Source: Pseudomonas massiliensis | GTDB taxonomy: Bacteria; Pseudomonadota; Gammaproteobacteria; Pseudomonadales; Pseudomonadaceae | Assembly: GCF_000826105.1 (NCBI RefSeq) | Contig: NZ_CCYK01000004.1 | Location: forward strand, 396,001-460,000 | Length of the DNA stretch: 64,000 nucleotides | Reading direction: 5' to 3' | Shown here: positions 37,971-50,398 of the stretch, in pieces | Layout: every line of letters starts with the position of its first letter | How positions within the stretch are numbered: position 1 is the stretch's first letter | Program-made: the position numbers and the translations under genes | The notes under the pieces: model-generated | Database searches by the model: none | What the model was told of the DNA's origin: nothing | Seen by the model: only the letters and a program-made list of their open reading frames with translations

Positions 37971-38956
37971 CGAGGTGCCTCAGCCATTTGATAGGCGGTT
38001 TCCAATGCGACCTGCAGGCTGCCGGTGTCGACCTTGCCGCTGCCGGCGAGGTCCAGGGCGGTGCCATGGTCGACCGAGGTGCGGATGATCGGCAGGCCCA
38101 GGGTGACGTTGACCGCCGCGCCGAAGCCCTTGTACTTCAGCACCGGCAGGCCCTGATCGTGATACATGGCGAGCACCGCGTCGCAGTGCTCCAGGTGTTT
38201 GGGAGTAAAGAGCGTATCGGCGGGCAAGGGGCCCACCAGGTCCAGGCCATCCTGGCGCAGCCGTTCAAGCGTGGGTTCGATCACGTCGATCTCTTCCCGG
38301 CCCAGGTGGCCGCCTTCCCCAGCGTGAGGGTTCAATCCGCACACCAGGATCCGGGGGCGGGCAATGCCGAACTTGTTCACCAGGTCGTGGTGCAGAATGC
38401 GGGTCACGCGCTCGAGGCGTGCCGGGGTGATGGCGTCGGCCACCTCCCTTAGCGGCAAATGGGTGGTCACCAGGGCTACGCGCAGCCCACGGGTGGCCAG
38501 CATCATCACCACATGGTCCGCCCGTGTCAGGTCTTGCAGGAATTCCGTGTGGCCGGAGAACGCCGTGCCGGCATCATTGATCACGCCCTTGTGCACCGGC
38601 GCGGTGATCATGCCCGCGAACTGGCCGGCCAGGCAGCCTTCGGCGGCCAGGGTAAGGGTGCGTAGCACGAAGCTGGCATTGGCCGGGTTCAGCACGCCGG
38701 GTACCACGGGCGCGGCCAGGCGCACGTCCAGTACATACAGGCTGCCAGCAGGCGCCGGGTGGTGGGGCAGGGCGTCGAGGCTGACCGGAATCAGGTCAAC
38801 GGCCAGCCCCAGGCGCGTGGCCCGCTCGGCGAGCAGGTCACGACTGGTGATGGCGACAAGAGGATGAGGCTGGGCCTGGGAAGCCAGCAGCAGGCACAGG
38901 TCGGGCCCTATGCCGGCTGGCTCGCCGGGCGTGACGGCGAAACGCGCCACGCTCAC
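37967..38956 (-). CDS. pdxA: 4-hydroxythreonine-4-phosphate dehydrogenase
   Basis: A 329-residue metal-dependent enzyme of pyridoxal phosphate synthesis, oxidizing 4-phosphohydroxythreonine. It has [15 protein letters not shown] at the start, [34 protein letters not shown] with conserved metal His, and [15 protein letters not shown]. Standard length. Overlaps surA by 4 bp upstream and rsmA by 4 bp downstream. Confidence 0.97.
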   Translation of the reverse strand: MSVARFAVTPGEPAGIGPDLCLLLASQAQPHPLVAITSRDLLAERATRLGLAVDLIPVSLDALPHHPAPAGSLYVLDVRLAAPVVPGVLNPANASFVLRTLTLAAEGCLAGQFAGMITAPVHKGVINDAGTAFSGHTEFLQDLTRADHVVMMLATRGLRVALVTTHLPLREVADAITPARLERVTRILHHDLVNKFGIARPRILVCGLNPHAGEGGHLGREEIDVIEPTLERLRQDGLDLVGPLPADTLFTPKHLEHCDAVLAMYHDQGLPVLKYKGFGAAVNVTLGLPIIRTSVDHGTALDLAGSGKVDTGSLQVALETAYQMAEAPR

Positions 38957-40251
38957 TGCTTGATTTCGACGTAGGCCTCGTCACGGATCTGACGGAGCCA
39001 GGTTTGCAACTCCTCGTCGTACTTGCGGTTGCGCAGTACATTGAGGGCCTGCTGTTCCCGAGCCTGCTGGGTCGCATCGGTGGCGCGCCGGCCCAGGACT
39101 TCCAGGATGTGCCAGCCGAACTGGGTCTGGAATGGCCGTGACACGGTATCCACAGGCGTTTGCGCCATGACTTCACGGAATTCCGGCACCAGCGACTGTG
39201 GGTCGATCCAGTTCAGGTCGCCACCGTTGAGGGCCGAGCCTGGGTCTTCCGAGTAGTTCTTGGCCAGGGTGGCGAAGTCTTCGCCGTCCTTGATCCGGGT
39301 GTAAAGGGTTTCGATCAGGCGCTGGGTTTCCGCCGGGCTGCGGATCTCGCTGGGCTTGAGCAGGATATGGCGAACATGGACCTCATCGCGCATCTCCGCC
39401 TGGCCACCTCGGGCTTCCAGCAGTTTGAGGATGATGAAGCCACCCGGCGTGCGCACCGGTTGGGTCACTTCTCCCGCTTTCATGGACGCCAGCATCTGAT
39501 CGAAGGGCGGTGGCAACTGGGCCGCTTTGCGCCAGCCCATGTCGCCCCCTTCCAGGGCGTTGTCACTGGCCGAGCGCGCGGTGGCCAGGCTGGCGAAGTC
39601 CGCGCCCTGGCGCAGTTGCTGGTAGAGGTCCATGGCCTGTTGGGCCGCGGCCTGGATCTGTCCGGCATTGGCGCCCTCGGGGGTGGCGATCAGGATATTG
39701 GCCAGGTGGTATTCCTGGGACAACTGGGCCTTGCCCATGTCGGAGGCCAGGAAGTTCTTCACTTCCTGTTCGCTGACCTGGATGCGCTCGGCTACCCGGC
39801 GCTGGCGCACCCGGCTGATGACCATCTCCCGGCGAACCTGGTCCCGGGCGGCTTCGTAGGACAGGCCGTCATGGGCCAGGGCCGCGCGGAACTGATCCAG
39901 GCTCATGTTGTTGCGCTGGGCAATGGTGCCCATGGCGGCGTTGAGCTCCTCGTCGGTGATCCGGATGCCGGAGCGTTCCCCGATCTGCAACTGCAGGTTT
40001 TCCAGGATCAGGCGGTCCAGCACCTGCTTCTGCAATTCCTCCATGGGTGGCTCGCCACCGCCACGCTTGGCGATGGTCTGCCGCACTTCCTGCATGCGCT
40101 GGTCCAGCTGGCTCTGCATGATCACGTCGTTGTCGACGATGGCCATGACCTTGTCCAATGGCTGGACCTGGGCATGTGCCAGGGTACCCAGAAACAGTGC
40201 GCCCAACAGCATGGGGCGCAGGCGATCACATAGCTTGGTCTTCACGTTCAC
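38953..40251 (-). CDS. surA: Periplasmic chaperone and peptidyl-prolyl isomerase SurA
   Basis: A 432-residue periplasmic chaperone for outer-membrane proteins. A signal peptide ([14 protein letters not shown]) leads into the N-terminal chaperone region. Two parvulin domains follow, the second with [16 protein letters not shown] and [17 protein letters not shown]. Its start overlaps the lptD end by 26 bp, so the chaperone is cotranscribed with a major client, LptD. Confidence 0.96.
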   Translation of the reverse strand: MNVKTKLCDRLRPMLLGALFLGTLAHAQVQPLDKVMAIVDNDVIMQSQLDQRMQEVRQTIAKRGGGEPPMEELQKQVLDRLILENLQLQIGERSGIRITDEELNAAMGTIAQRNNMSLDQFRAALAHDGLSYEAARDQVRREMVISRVRQRRVAERIQVSEQEVKNFLASDMGKAQLSQEYHLANILIATPEGANAGQIQAAAQQAMDLYQQLRQGADFASLATARSASDNALEGGDMGWRKAAQLPPPFDQMLASMKAGEVTQPVRTPGGFIILKLLEARGGQAEMRDEVHVRHILLKPSEIRSPAETQRLIETLYTRIKDGEDFATLAKNYSEDPGSALNGGDLNWIDPQSLVPEFREVMAQTPVDTVSRPFQTQFGWHILEVLGRRATDATQQAREQQALNVLRNRKYDEELQTWLRQIRDEAYVEIKQ

Positions 40252-43021
40252 GATAACCCTGAATGCCTTTGTCGAGGAAACCTTCGACCTTGTTGCCTAC
40301 CACGCCACCCAGGCCCTTGAGCACGATTTGCAGGAAGATGCCGCGATCGCCCTTCTCGTTCTCTGGAGCGGCCTGGCTGTACTCGTCGTAATCCACCCAG
40401 TAGCGGTTGATCAGGCGCAGCTTCCAGCAGCAATTGTCGTACTCGAAGCCACCGAAGGCCTCCAGCGTGCGGTTGCGGTTGTAGTCGTACTGCCAGCGGC
40501 TGATGAGGTTCCACTGCGGCACCAGCGGCCAGATGACGGAGAAGTCATGCTGCTGGATCTTGTAGTAGTCCTTCACGTAGTTCGGGTTCGCAGTGCCGTC
40601 CTTGTTGTACGGCGTGCCGTAGTCGCCGCCGAACCCCCAGCGCCCGGTGGCGGTATCGTAGTGAATGGCGTCGTCACGATAGCGGAAGCCGGCGTTGACC
40701 ACCTTGTTCGGGTTGTCTTCAGGCTGGTAATGGAACATGGCGCTGCCGGAACGGGTGCTGCGGCTGTCCGGGTCCCAGTTGAAGTCCGACGTGAAGCGCC
40801 AGTCGCGGTTGAAGCGGTATTCGTATTCCAGGGCGTACGGGGAAACGTCCGACTGGGCCTCGTCGCGGTCCTGGTAGGCGATCTGTGGCAACTGGACCTT
40901 GCGGTCCTTGAAGTACAGGGCCTGGCCGATGCTGAAACGCTGGCGTTCGAAACCGTTGTCCTCGATCCAGCGGCTGGTCACGCCCAGGGACAGCTTGTTC
41001 TCGTCGCCGATGCGGTCGCCGCCACTGAAGCGGTTGTCACGGAACAGCGACGAATAGCTGAACACGCTTTCGCTGGTGTCGAATACCGGAATGTCGTTCT
41101 GGTCTTCGTACGGAACGTAGAGGTAGAACAGGCGCGGCTCGAGGGTCTGCCGGTACGCGGTGCCGAACATCTGGGTGTCGCGGTCGAAGTACAGGCCGCT
41201 GTCCACGCTGAAGATCGGGACGCTGATGTTCTGGGAACTGCTGTAGGACTCGCCCGTGGCGTTTTCCTGGGTAAGCAGGTCGGCCTTGCCTTTGGAGTCC
41301 AGGTCCAGGTCGTACTGGGTGTACTTGTACTTGAGCGTGGGCTTGATGTAGCCGTAGCTCCAGTCCAGCGGCAGGCTGACGGCCGGGACCAGGTCCAGGC
41401 GGTCACCGTTGGCGCGGGCCAAGCCGAATACATTCCGGTCGATGCGCGGCGAGGATATGCCATCGTCGTCGGTATAGGTGCCAGTACGCAGGTCCCGGTC
41501 GAAGCGCACGGCTTCGGTATGATAACTGAACTGCAGGCCCGACGGGTTGTACGGCAGTACGCCGTCGAGCGTCAGCTGGGGCAGGCGGTCGTAGGGGGTG
41601 ATTTCCGTAACGGTCGCCAATTGGTAGGACTGCACGTTCAAACGCGCGGTGTAGCCCTGCCCGCGGTAGGTGAGGGCGCCCTGCTGGTTGACGAAGTCAC
41701 GGTCTTCCACGCCGACCTGATCGGTTTGCAAGTCTTGGAAGTAGTAAGGGTCGCTGATGCGGGTGTAGTCCACTTCGCTCAGCAGGCGCGAGTCCAGGCC
41801 GCCCTTGTGCTGCCAGTTGATCATCCAGCGGCGCTTGGAGTAGTCGGACTGTTCCTTGCGGTCGTCGTTCTCGTCGTTAAGGTAGGCGGCGCCGAACTGC
41901 CCTTCGCTGCTGGGCGTCAGGTAGCGGAACTCGCCTTCCATCAACAGGCCGCGCTTGGCCATGTAGCGGGGGTACAAGGTGGCGTCGTAGTTCGGCGCCA
42001 GGTTGAAGTAGTAGGGCGTGACCAGGGTCAGGCCGTTGTCGCTGCTGCTCGAGATGCTCGGCGCCAGGAAGCCGGACTGCCGACGATCATCGATGGGGAA
42101 ATAGAAGTACGGCGTGTAGAGAACGGGGAAGTCCTTCACGCGCAGGGTTGCGTTGGTCGCGGTACCGAAACCGGTGGCCGGGTTCAGCGTGATGTTGTTG
42201 CCCTTGAGCGACCAGGCATTGCTGTTCGGCTCGCAGGTGGTATAGGTGCCGTCCTTCAAGCGGATGATGGCGTTCTCTGCCCGCTTGGCGTAGAGGGCCG
42301 AGCCCCGTGCGCGCTGCTTGTGCAATACATACTCGGCGTTGTCCACCTGGGCCGCGCCGGTGTCGAGCTGCACCTCGGCATGGTCGCCCACGATCAGCGC
42401 GCCGTTGTCGCGAATCTTCACGTTGCCGTTGAGCTCACCGCGGTTTTCCGCCTGGTGCAGGGCCGCTTCGTTCGCTTCTACCTGCATGCTGCCCTGACGC
42501 ATGACCACATCGCCGGCCAGGGTCGCGGTCTGCGACTGCTCCTCGTAGCGCGAGGCGCGGGCGTTGATATAGGTGGGCGCGTCCGACTTGGACGTTTTGT
42601 CGCTCATGCCCGGACGCAGGGGCTCTACATAGGCGCCGGAGCAGTAGGGGCCGGTTTCGGCCAGCTGCGCCGGCGTGAGCTTCTCGCGAGGGACCCAGTC
42701 CAGGTGGCTGTAGTCCGCGCTGCGCGACTGCAGGCCACGGCCCTTGCTTTCGGTGACCAGGGTAGGCCCGGCGGCGGCCTCGCCAGTGGATGCCTCGCCT
42801 TCGCCAGTGGAGCTGACCGAAGAGGCGGTATGCTGGGGGCGTGGTGGCAGGCTGGGGTTGGTGTCGCGGGTCTTGCAGTCCCAGGAACCGGAAGCCGACA
42901 CCTGGCAGTCATACTGCGGCGCGGCGCTCACGTAGGCGGCGGCGAGGGGTTGCATCGCCAGCAGGCCGCCGGTCACGAGCAACGGAAACTTTCTACGAAA
43001 CGCGGGGGATTTCAATGCCAT
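40226..43021 (-). CDS. lptD: LPS-assembly protein LptD
   Basis: A 931-residue outer-membrane beta-barrel that inserts LPS with LptE. The start at 43021 ([15 protein letters not shown]) opens a signal peptide; the upstream frame is open for 90 bases but unsupported. An N-terminal extension holds [13 protein letters not shown], the jellyroll (OstA) domain carries repeated [18 protein letters not shown] motifs, and the C-terminal barrel has adjacent Cys in DNCCWKLRL, which form the disulfides needed for assembly. It heads the operon with surA and is divergent from amgK. Confidence 0.97.
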   Translation of the reverse strand: MALKSPAFRRKFPLLVTGGLLAMQPLAAAYVSAAPQYDCQVSASGSWDCKTRDTNPSLPPRPQHTASSVSSTGEGEASTGEAAAGPTLVTESKGRGLQSRSADYSHLDWVPREKLTPAQLAETGPYCSGAYVEPLRPGMSDKTSKSDAPTYINARASRYEEQSQTATLAGDVVMRQGSMQVEANEAALHQAENRGELNGNVKIRDNGALIVGDHAEVQLDTGAAQVDNAEYVLHKQRARGSALYAKRAENAIIRLKDGTYTTCEPNSNAWSLKGNNITLNPATGFGTATNATLRVKDFPVLYTPYFYFPIDDRRQSGFLAPSISSSSDNGLTLVTPYYFNLAPNYDATLYPRYMAKRGLLMEGEFRYLTPSSEGQFGAAYLNDENDDRKEQSDYSKRRWMINWQHKGGLDSRLLSEVDYTRISDPYYFQDLQTDQVGVEDRDFVNQQGALTYRGQGYTARLNVQSYQLATVTEITPYDRLPQLTLDGVLPYNPSGLQFSYHTEAVRFDRDLRTGTYTDDDGISSPRIDRNVFGLARANGDRLDLVPAVSLPLDWSYGYIKPTLKYKYTQYDLDLDSKGKADLLTQENATGESYSSSQNISVPIFSVDSGLYFDRDTQMFGTAYRQTLEPRLFYLYVPYEDQNDIPVFDTSESVFSYSSLFRDNRFSGGDRIGDENKLSLGVTSRWIEDNGFERQRFSIGQALYFKDRKVQLPQIAYQDRDEAQSDVSPYALEYEYRFNRDWRFTSDFNWDPDSRSTRSGSAMFHYQPEDNPNKVVNAGFRYRDDAIHYDTATGRWGFGGDYGTPYNKDGTANPNYVKDYYKIQQHDFSVIWPLVPQWNLISRWQYDYNRNRTLEAFGGFEYDNCCWKLRLINRYWVDYDEYSQAAPENEKGDRGIFLQIVLKGLGGVVGNKVEGFLDKGIQGYREREDQAM

Positions 43022-43120
43022 CTTATTAGTCCGGGCTTCCTGCGTGCCATCTGCCCGTGCGGGTGTGCACGCCTCTCGATGGTCTGAAAAAGATGCTGGA
43101 TAATAAAGCATGACCCGCTT

Positions 43121-43136
43121 GACGGCTAGCGCCGTC
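43121..43136. promoter_or_regulatory. Hairpin in the lptD-amgK divergent region
   Basis: GACGGC-TAGC-GCCGTC, a perfect 6-bp stem 14 bp before the amgK start. Its position would place it in the amgK leader or overlapping its promoter (TTGACG at 43119). It could be an operator or a leader structure. Confidence 0.35.
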
Positions 43137-43149
43137 GGAGACTCTCTAA

Positions 43150-44851
<1,702 letters not shown>

Positions 44852-44852
<1 letters not shown>

Positions 44853-45616
44853 TGCTATGGCCGGTCACGGTAGTGGGCACCGCGGCGGGTTTTGCCCTGG
44901 CGCATATTCCTGGCGGCATCCTGGGGGCGTTACTGGGGCAGTTGGTGGACCGCCGGCTGGACCTGCAAAGCTGGGCGGACCTGTGGGCGCGCCTGCGGGG
45001 TAAAGCGGGCCTTGCCGAAGGCGACCTGCTGTTCGTGCTGCTCGGTCGCCTGGCCAAGGCCGACGGCCGGGTGCAGGAAAGCCATATCAACCAGGCGAGA
45101 AACGAAATGGCCCTGCTCGGGCTAGGCGAGCCGGCCCGCAAGCAGGCCATCGCTGCCTTTGGCCGAGGCAAGGCCGGCAAGGATTCGCTGCAAGGCCATT
45201 TGCGACGCCTGCAGGGGCAGCCCACGACGGCAGAAGGGCTGCTGCGCGCGTGCTGGCGCATGGCCTGGGCCGATGGCGAAGTCGGCGCCAATGAGCGGCA
45301 ACTGCTGCTCGATTGGGGGAGCTGGCTAGGCTGGACGGCGCCGCGCATCCGTGCCTTGGGTGCCGAATATGCCCCGGCGTCCCGCGTCTTGCCTCAGGCC
45401 AACGATGCCTACGAAAACGCCCTGCGCGTGCTCGGGGTGACCGGGGCCAGCGAGGTCGAGCAGATCAAGCAGGCCTACCGGCGCCTGCTCAGCCGCCATC
45501 ATCCGGACAAGCTTCAAGGCCGCGGGGCCAGCGAGGCCCAGGTGCGCGCGGCGACGGAGCGCACCCGGGAGTTGCATGGGGCATTCGAGGTGATCAGGCG
45601 CAGGCGTGGCTTTTAA
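44852..45616 (+). CDS. djlA: DjlA-like membrane-anchored J-domain protein
   Basis: A 254-residue DnaJ co-chaperone. The N-terminus is a short membrane segment (LWPVTVVGTAAGFALAHIPGGILGALLG), typical of DjlA. A TerB-like domain follows (KADGRVQESHINQAR, WADGEVGANERQLL), and the C-terminus is a J domain with the HPD motif in LLSRHHPDKLQ. J proteins stimulate DnaK ATPase activity. It overlaps the murU stop codon by 1 bp. Confidence 0.92.
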
Positions 45617-45623
45617 GGGCCGC

Positions 45624-46607
45624 TCAGGACTGTGGGCTCAGCCAGCCCCTGACCCGGCGATAGAGCTGCTCGTCCGCCGCGCTCTTGTCGCCGGGCACGC
45701 CGCTGAGTTCGGTCTGGCTGTACTGGCTGCCGGGCTGGCGCTTGCTCGCTTGCAGGCGCTGGGCCGCAGCGCTGCGCAGGGCGGGGTTGCTGGCGTAGTA
45801 GATGTCTGCCACGGGCACGCTCAGTTGCGGAGCCAGTTGGTCCAGGCCGGCGGGCGCGGCTTCCGGCGTCTTGCCGGCGACCATCACCAGCCTCTGTGCG
45901 CGGGATGGCTGGCGGTCGCTCAGGTAACGGGCTGCCCAGTACGCGCCGGTGCCATGGCCCAGTAAAACGATATTGCGCGCCTTGACCTGTTGGGCGAAGG
46001 CGATACCGGCATCGATACGGGCAAAGATACGCGCGGCATCGTTTTTCAATTGTTCGTCCGGCCCCGGTGGTTGGGCTTGAGGGCTGGGTTCGGCGCCGCT
46101 GGCGGCGGCCTCTTCGATGGGCGCGTTGGCATCGGCCGGTGTGGCGCTGCTGCCGGCCGCGACAGGCGCCGGCGGTTCGATGCCACGAGGCTGCATGGCT
46201 TCGCTGAGCAGGTCCGGCAGGGTGAGACTGAGCGTGCCCCAGCCTGCTTCTGGCAAGCGAGTGCGCAGCGGCGCCACTGCTACAGGCCAGTTGGCGCTTT
46301 CCCCCGCGCCCGGCACGATGATCACCAGGCCGACAGGGTCCGCCGTGTCGGCCGGCAGCCAGAGGGCCATAAAGTTATCACCGCTGGCCTGCAGGGTTTG
46401 AATCTGGGCCGGCGGCAATTGCCGGGCAAGCGCCTGGGCATCTTCCGCGCTGCGCTCGAGCAATGGCGGGCGTTGCGCCGGCTTGGCCGGGGGCGCTTCG
46501 GCGGCGGGCTCGTCGGCATGGGCGCAGAGCAGGGGCAGGGCCAGGGCAGTGGCCAGGGTAACGAGCGTGGCACGGCGGAAAGCGCGCATCGAGGGTTCCA
46601 TTTTCAT
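45624..46607 (-). CDS. DUF3530 alpha/beta-hydrolase-like protein
   Basis: About 327 residues, exported: a signal peptide ([14 protein letters not shown]) precedes a low-complexity Pro/Ala-rich N-terminal part. The fold looks like an alpha/beta hydrolase of the DUF3530 family. The nucleophile elbow reads [11 protein letters not shown], with Gly where an active hydrolase has Ser (GxSxG), so catalysis by the usual triad is unlikely. Start uncertain: ATGs at 46607, 46601 and 46589 are all in frame, and none has a good ribosome site. Convergent with djlA. Confidence 0.8.
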   Translation of the reverse strand: MKMEPSMRAFRRATLVTLATALALPLLCAHADEPAAEAPPAKPAQRPPLLERSAEDAQALARQLPPAQIQTLQASGDNFMALWLPADTADPVGLVIIVPGAGESANWPVAVAPLRTRLPEAGWGTLSLTLPDLLSEAMQPRGIEPPAPVAAGSSATPADANAPIEEAAASGAEPSPQAQPPGPDEQLKNDAARIFARIDAGIAFAQQVKARNIVLLGHGTGAYWAARYLSDRQPSRAQRLVMVAGKTPEAAPAGLDQLAPQLSVPVADIYYASNPALRSAAAQRLQASKRQPGSQYSQTELSGVPGDKSAADEQLYRRVRGWLSPQS

Positions 46608-46698
46608 TGCTTTGCCCAAGCCTAAGATGATTCCGTCCCCGTCGCCACCCCGCCATCGGCTACAATGCGCGCCACCGTGTTCAGCCTACAGGTCCAAC

Positions 46699-47373
46699 AT
46701 GCAACCGTTCGCCATTGCGCCTTCCATTCTCTCCGCCGACTTCGCTCGCCTGGGCGAGGAGGTCGATAACGTACTCGCCGCCGGAGCGGACGTGGTGCAC
46801 TTCGATGTGATGGACAACCACTATGTGCCCAACCTGACCATCGGCCCCATGGTCTGCGCCGCGTTGCGCAAGTACGGCATCACCGCGCCCATCGACGTCC
46901 ACCTGATGGTCAGCCCGGTTGATCGGATCATCGGCGACTTCATCGAAGCCGGCGCTACCTACATCACCTTCCACCCTGAAGCCACCCAGCATATCGACCG
47001 CTCGCTTCAGCTGGTGCGCGACGGCGGTTGCAAGTCAGGACTGGTGTTCAACCCGGCCACGCCCCTGAACGTGCTCGAGTACGTGATGGACAAGGTGGAC
47101 ATGATCCTGCTCATGAGCGTCAACCCGGGCTTCGGCGGGCAGAAATTCATCCCCGGCACCCTGGACAAGCTGCGCCAGGCGCGGGCGTTGATCGACGCAA
47201 GCGGTCGCGACATCCGCCTGGAGATCGATGGCGGAGTGAATCTGCACAACATCCGTGAGATCGCGGCCGCCGGCGCCGATACGTTCGTAGCCGGGTCGGC
47301 CATCTTCAATGCTCCGGACTATCGGGCGGTGATCGACAGCATGCGCGCGGAACTCGCCCTGGCGCGCCCATGA
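46699..47373 (+). CDS. rpe: Ribulose-phosphate 3-epimerase
   Basis: A 224-residue TIM-barrel epimerase of the pentose phosphate pathway. It has [40 protein letters not shown] and [14 protein letters not shown], all with the metal-binding His/Asp residues. The ATG at 46699 fits family length; the frame extends upstream without support. It overlaps gph by 4 bp. Confidence 0.97.
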   Translation: MQPFAIAPSILSADFARLGEEVDNVLAAGADVVHFDVMDNHYVPNLTIGPMVCAALRKYGITAPIDVHLMVSPVDRIIGDFIEAGATYITFHPEATQHIDRSLQLVRDGGCKSGLVFNPATPLNVLEYVMDKVDMILLMSVNPGFGGQKFIPGTLDKLRQARALIDASGRDIRLEIDGGVNLHNIREIAAAGADTFVAGSAIFNAPDYRAVIDSMRAELALARP

Positions 47374-48188
47374 GCGGCCTGAAGCGCTTGTTCCCGGCCG
47401 GCTTGCCCCGGCTGGTGATGTTCGACCTGGATGGCACCCTGATCGACTCGGTGCCAGACCTGGCCGCCGCGGTAGACCAGATGCTCGCCCAACTGGGGCG
47501 CCCACCGGCGGGTATCGAGGCGGTGCGGGTATGGATCGGCAACGGCTCGCGGGTACTGGTGCGCCGGGCCTTGGCCGGCGGCCTGGACCACGCCGAGGTG
47601 GATGATGCTCTGGGCGAGCAGGCGCTGGCCCTGTTCATGACGGCCTATGCCGCTGAGCATGGACGCACCACGGTCTACCCAGGCGTGCGGGAAACCCTGA
47701 AGTGGCTGGACGGTGAAGGGGTAGAGATGGCCCTGATCACCAACAAGCCTGAGCAGTTCGTGGCTCCCTTGCTCGATGAGCTCAAGCTGGGGCGCTATTT
47801 CCGCTGGATCATCGGGGGCGATACCTTGCCTCAGCAAAAGCCGGACCCGGCCGCTTTGCTCCATGTGATGAAAATGGCTGGCGTAGGCCCCGAGCAGGCG
47901 CTGTTCGTCGGAGATTCGCGCAATGACGTGCTGGCTGCCAAAGCGGCCGGCGTACCCTGCGCGGCCTTGACCTACGGCTATAACCACGGCCGGCCGATCG
48001 CTGAGGAAGGGCCTGACCTGGTGATCGATGACCCGCGTGAGCTCTTGCCTGGTTGCTTCGAGCGGTCCGCTGAGATAACGTTGCCCGACACCCCTGCCTC
48101 ATCGAGTCGAGTATCTCCCGTGGCGGTTACCTGCAAACTCTGGATGAAAGTCATCAAGGCCCTGGCCCGTTGGCGCTGGCGCGCCTGA
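47370..48188 (+). CDS. gph: Phosphoglycolate phosphatase; 3' end overlaps the trp leader peptide
   Basis: A 272-residue HAD phosphatase. The nucleophile motif is [12 protein letters not shown], then [10 protein letters not shown] and the metal site [16 protein letters not shown]. Gph clears 2-phosphoglycolate. The catalytic domain ends near residue 230 ([14 protein letters not shown]); the remaining tail of about 40 residues is unlike E. coli Gph and ends in [17 protein letters not shown]. Its last codons coincide in frame with a Trp-rich leader peptide for trpE. It is not MupP, the HAD phosphatase of peptidoglycan recycling, which lies elsewhere in Pseudomonas. Confidence 0.93.
   Translation: MSGLKRLFPAGLPRLVMFDLDGTLIDSVPDLAAAVDQMLAQLGRPPAGIEAVRVWIGNGSRVLVRRALAGGLDHAEVDDALGEQALALFMTAYAAEHGRTTVYPGVRETLKWLDGEGVEMALITNKPEQFVAPLLDELKLGRYFRWIIGGDTLPQQKPDPAALLHVMKMAGVGPEQALFVGDSRNDVLAAKAAGVPCAALTYGYNHGRPIAEEGPDLVIDDPRELLPGCFERSAEITLPDTPASSSRVSPVAVTCKLWMKVIKALARWRWRA
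48144..48188 (+). CDS. trpL: trpE leader peptide (attenuator peptide)
   Basis: A 14-codon peptide, [14 protein letters not shown], ending at the gph stop codon TGA and read in the same frame as the gph C-terminus. Two Trp codons (48171 and 48177), separated by one codon, occur near its end, as in attenuation leaders. Regulation of trpE and trpGDC by attenuation is documented in P. putida. No strong ribosome site precedes the ATG. It is 67 bp before the trpE start. Confidence 0.6.
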   Translation: MKVIKALARWRWRA

Positions 48189-48228
48189 CTTCCCCTGGCC
48201 GGCCTGCCGGCGCGTTTGCACGTTTTCC
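48180..48228 (+). promoter_or_regulatory. trpE attenuator region
   Basis: After the leader Trp codons, CGCGCC (48180-48185) can pair with GGCGCG (48209-48214), while GCCGGC at 48198-48203 and 48206-48211 can form an alternative stem; a T-rich stretch (GTTTGCACGTTTTCC) follows. Mutually exclusive pairings ahead of a U-tract are the layout expected of a transcription attenuator. I cannot fold it here. Confidence 0.5.
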
Positions 48229-48255
48229 GATTCCTACCTCCGCCACGAGGCCGCT

Positions 48256-49737
48256 ATGACCCGCGAAGAATTCCTGCGCTTGGCCGATTCCGGTTACAAC
48301 CGCATTCCCCTGGCCCATGAAACCCTGGCCGACTTCGACACGCCGCTGTCCATCTATCTCAAGCTTGCCGACGAACCCAATTCCTACTTGCTCGAGTCTG
48401 TGCAGGGCGGTGAGAAATGGGGCCGGTACTCCATCATCGGTTTGCCCTGCAGAACGGTGCTGCGCGTTCATGGCCAGGTCGTGACCGTTACCCGGGACGG
48501 GGCGGAAACCGAGCGTCATGAGGTAGAGGACCCGCTGGCCTTCGTTGAAGCCTTCAAGGCACGCTACCAGGTGCCGACCGTGGCCGGCCTGCCGCGCTTC
48601 AACGGCGGGCTGGTAGGTTACTTCGGCTACGATTGCGTGCGTTACGTGGAAAAGCGCCTGGGCCCATGCCCGAACCCGGACCCTATCGGCGTGCCGGACA
48701 TTCTCCTGATGGTGTCCGATGCCGTGGTGGTGTTCGACAACCTTGCCGGGAAAATCCATGCCATCGTGCTGGCCGACCCGAGCCAGCCCGATGCCTACGA
48801 ACAAGGCCGCGCGCAACTGGCGCAACTGATGGAGCGCCTGCGTCAGCCGATCGCGCCGCGCCTGGGGCTGGATTTCTCCCGCGCCACCACTCAGGAACCG
48901 GACTTCCGTTCCAGCTTCAGCCAGGACGATTTCGAGGCCGGGGTCAGTACCATCAAGGAATACATCCTGGCCGGTGACTGCATGCAGGTGGTGCCATCCC
49001 AGCGGATGTCCATCGACTTCAACGCAGCCCCCATCGATCTGTATCGCGCCCTGCGTTGCTTCAACCCGACCCCCTACATGTACTTCTTCAACTTCGGGGA
49101 CTTCCATGTAGTGGGTAGCTCGCCCGAGGTGTTGGTGCGGGTGGAGGACAACCTGGTAACGGTACGGCCGATCGCCGGCACCCGGCCCCGTGGCGCCACT
49201 GAAGAGGCGGACCGGGCCCTGGAACTGGATTTGCTCAGCGATGAAAAAGAGCTGGCCGAGCACCTGATGCTCATCGACCTGGGCCGCAATGACACCGGGC
49301 GCGTAGCTGAAGTCGGCAGTGTGCAAGTCACTGAAAAAATGGTGATCGAACGCTACTCCAACGTGATGCACATCGTGTCCAACGTGACGGGGGAGCTCAG
49401 GCAGGGCCTGACCGCCATGGATGCGCTGCGAGCCATCCTGCCGGCTGGCACCTTGTCCGGCGCGCCGAAGATCCGCGCGATGGAAATCATCGATGAGCTG
49501 GAGCCGGTCAAGCGGGGCGTGTACGGCGGCGCGGTGGGCTACTTCGCCTGGAACGGCAACATGGACACGGCCATCGCCATCCGCACGGCGGTGATCAAGG
49601 ACGGGGAGCTCCATGTCCAGGCAGGGGCCGGCATCGTCGCCGACTCGGTGCCCGCGTCTGAATGGGAAGAAACCCTGAACAAGCGGCGGGCGATGTTCCG
49701 TGCCGTCGCCCTGGCCGAGCAGGCCAAGGCTGAATAA
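48256..49737 (+). CDS. trpE: Anthranilate synthase component I
   Basis: A 493-residue chorismate-using enzyme, first step of tryptophan synthesis. The feedback motif LLES (in [14 protein letters not shown]) for Trp binding is intact. The catalytic core has [24 protein letters not shown] and [15 protein letters not shown]. It is 52 bp before trpG. No tailocin/phage cluster separates them, unlike in P. aeruginosa. Confidence 0.97.
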   Translation: MTREEFLRLADSGYNRIPLAHETLADFDTPLSIYLKLADEPNSYLLESVQGGEKWGRYSIIGLPCRTVLRVHGQVVTVTRDGAETERHEVEDPLAFVEAFKARYQVPTVAGLPRFNGGLVGYFGYDCVRYVEKRLGPCPNPDPIGVPDILLMVSDAVVVFDNLAGKIHAIVLADPSQPDAYEQGRAQLAQLMERLRQPIAPRLGLDFSRATTQEPDFRSSFSQDDFEAGVSTIKEYILAGDCMQVVPSQRMSIDFNAAPIDLYRALRCFNPTPYMYFFNFGDFHVVGSSPEVLVRVEDNLVTVRPIAGTRPRGATEEADRALELDLLSDEKELAEHLMLIDLGRNDTGRVAEVGSVQVTEKMVIERYSNVMHIVSNVTGELRQGLTAMDALRAILPAGTLSGAPKIRAMEIIDELEPVKRGVYGGAVGYFAWNGNMDTAIAIRTAVIKDGELHVQAGAGIVADSVPASEWEETLNKRRAMFRAVALAEQAKAE

Positions 49738-49789
49738 AAGGCGCGGCCCTGCCGGGGCCGTCCGATCCGGAATTCGAGAGGTTCGCGCC

Positions 49790-50389
49790 ATGCTGCTGAT
49801 GATCGATAACTACGACTCCTTTACCTACAACATCGTGCAATACCTGGGCGAATTGGGCGCCGAGGTGAAGGTGGTGCGCAACGATGAGCTGAGCATTGCC
49901 CAGATCGAAGCCCTGGCCCCCGAGCGTATCGTGGTATCGCCAGGGCCATGCACGCCGAGCGAAGCCGGTGTGTCCATCGAGGCCATCCACCATTTCGCCG
50001 GCAAGCTGCCGATTCTTGGCATCTGCCTGGGTCACCAGGCGCTGGGCCAGGCCTATGGCGGTGAAGTCATTCGCGCCCGTCAGGCCATGCATGGCAAGAC
50101 CAGCCCGGTCAGCCACCGCGACCAGGGCGTGTTCGAAGGCCTCGCCCAACCCTTGACCGTTACCCGCTACCATTCCCTGGTCGTCAATCGGGAGAATCTG
50201 CCCGATTGCCTGGAAATCACCGCCTGGACTCAATTGCCCGACGGCAGCGTCGACGAAATCATGGGCCTGCGGCACAAGACATTGAACGTGGAAGGGGTGC
50301 AGTTCCACCCCGAGTCGATCCTGACCGAGCAAGGCCATGAGCTGCTCGCCAATTTCCTCAAGCAAACCGGCGGCACCCGCCAGGGTTAA
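49790..50389 (+). CDS. trpG: Anthranilate synthase component II (glutamine amidotransferase)
   Basis: A 199-residue class I amidotransferase. Nucleophile Cys in [16 protein letters not shown] and the His/Glu pair in [13 protein letters not shown]. It supplies ammonia to TrpE and probably also to PabB. The ATG at 49790 gives [14 protein letters not shown]. It is followed by trpD after 9 bp. Confidence 0.97.
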   Translation: MLLMIDNYDSFTYNIVQYLGELGAEVKVVRNDELSIAQIEALAPERIVVSPGPCTPSEAGVSIEAIHHFAGKLPILGICLGHQALGQAYGGEVIRARQAMHGKTSPVSHRDQGVFEGLAQPLTVTRYHSLVVNRENLPDCLEITAWTQLPDGSVDEIMGLRHKTLNVEGVQFHPESILTEQGHELLANFLKQTGGTRQG

Positions 50390-50398
50390 GGATCGTTC

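Noticed and set aside
39905..43087. 1060-codon plus-strand frame opposite lptD
   Set aside because: Long open antisense frame caused by codon bias; the minus strand has full LptD features.
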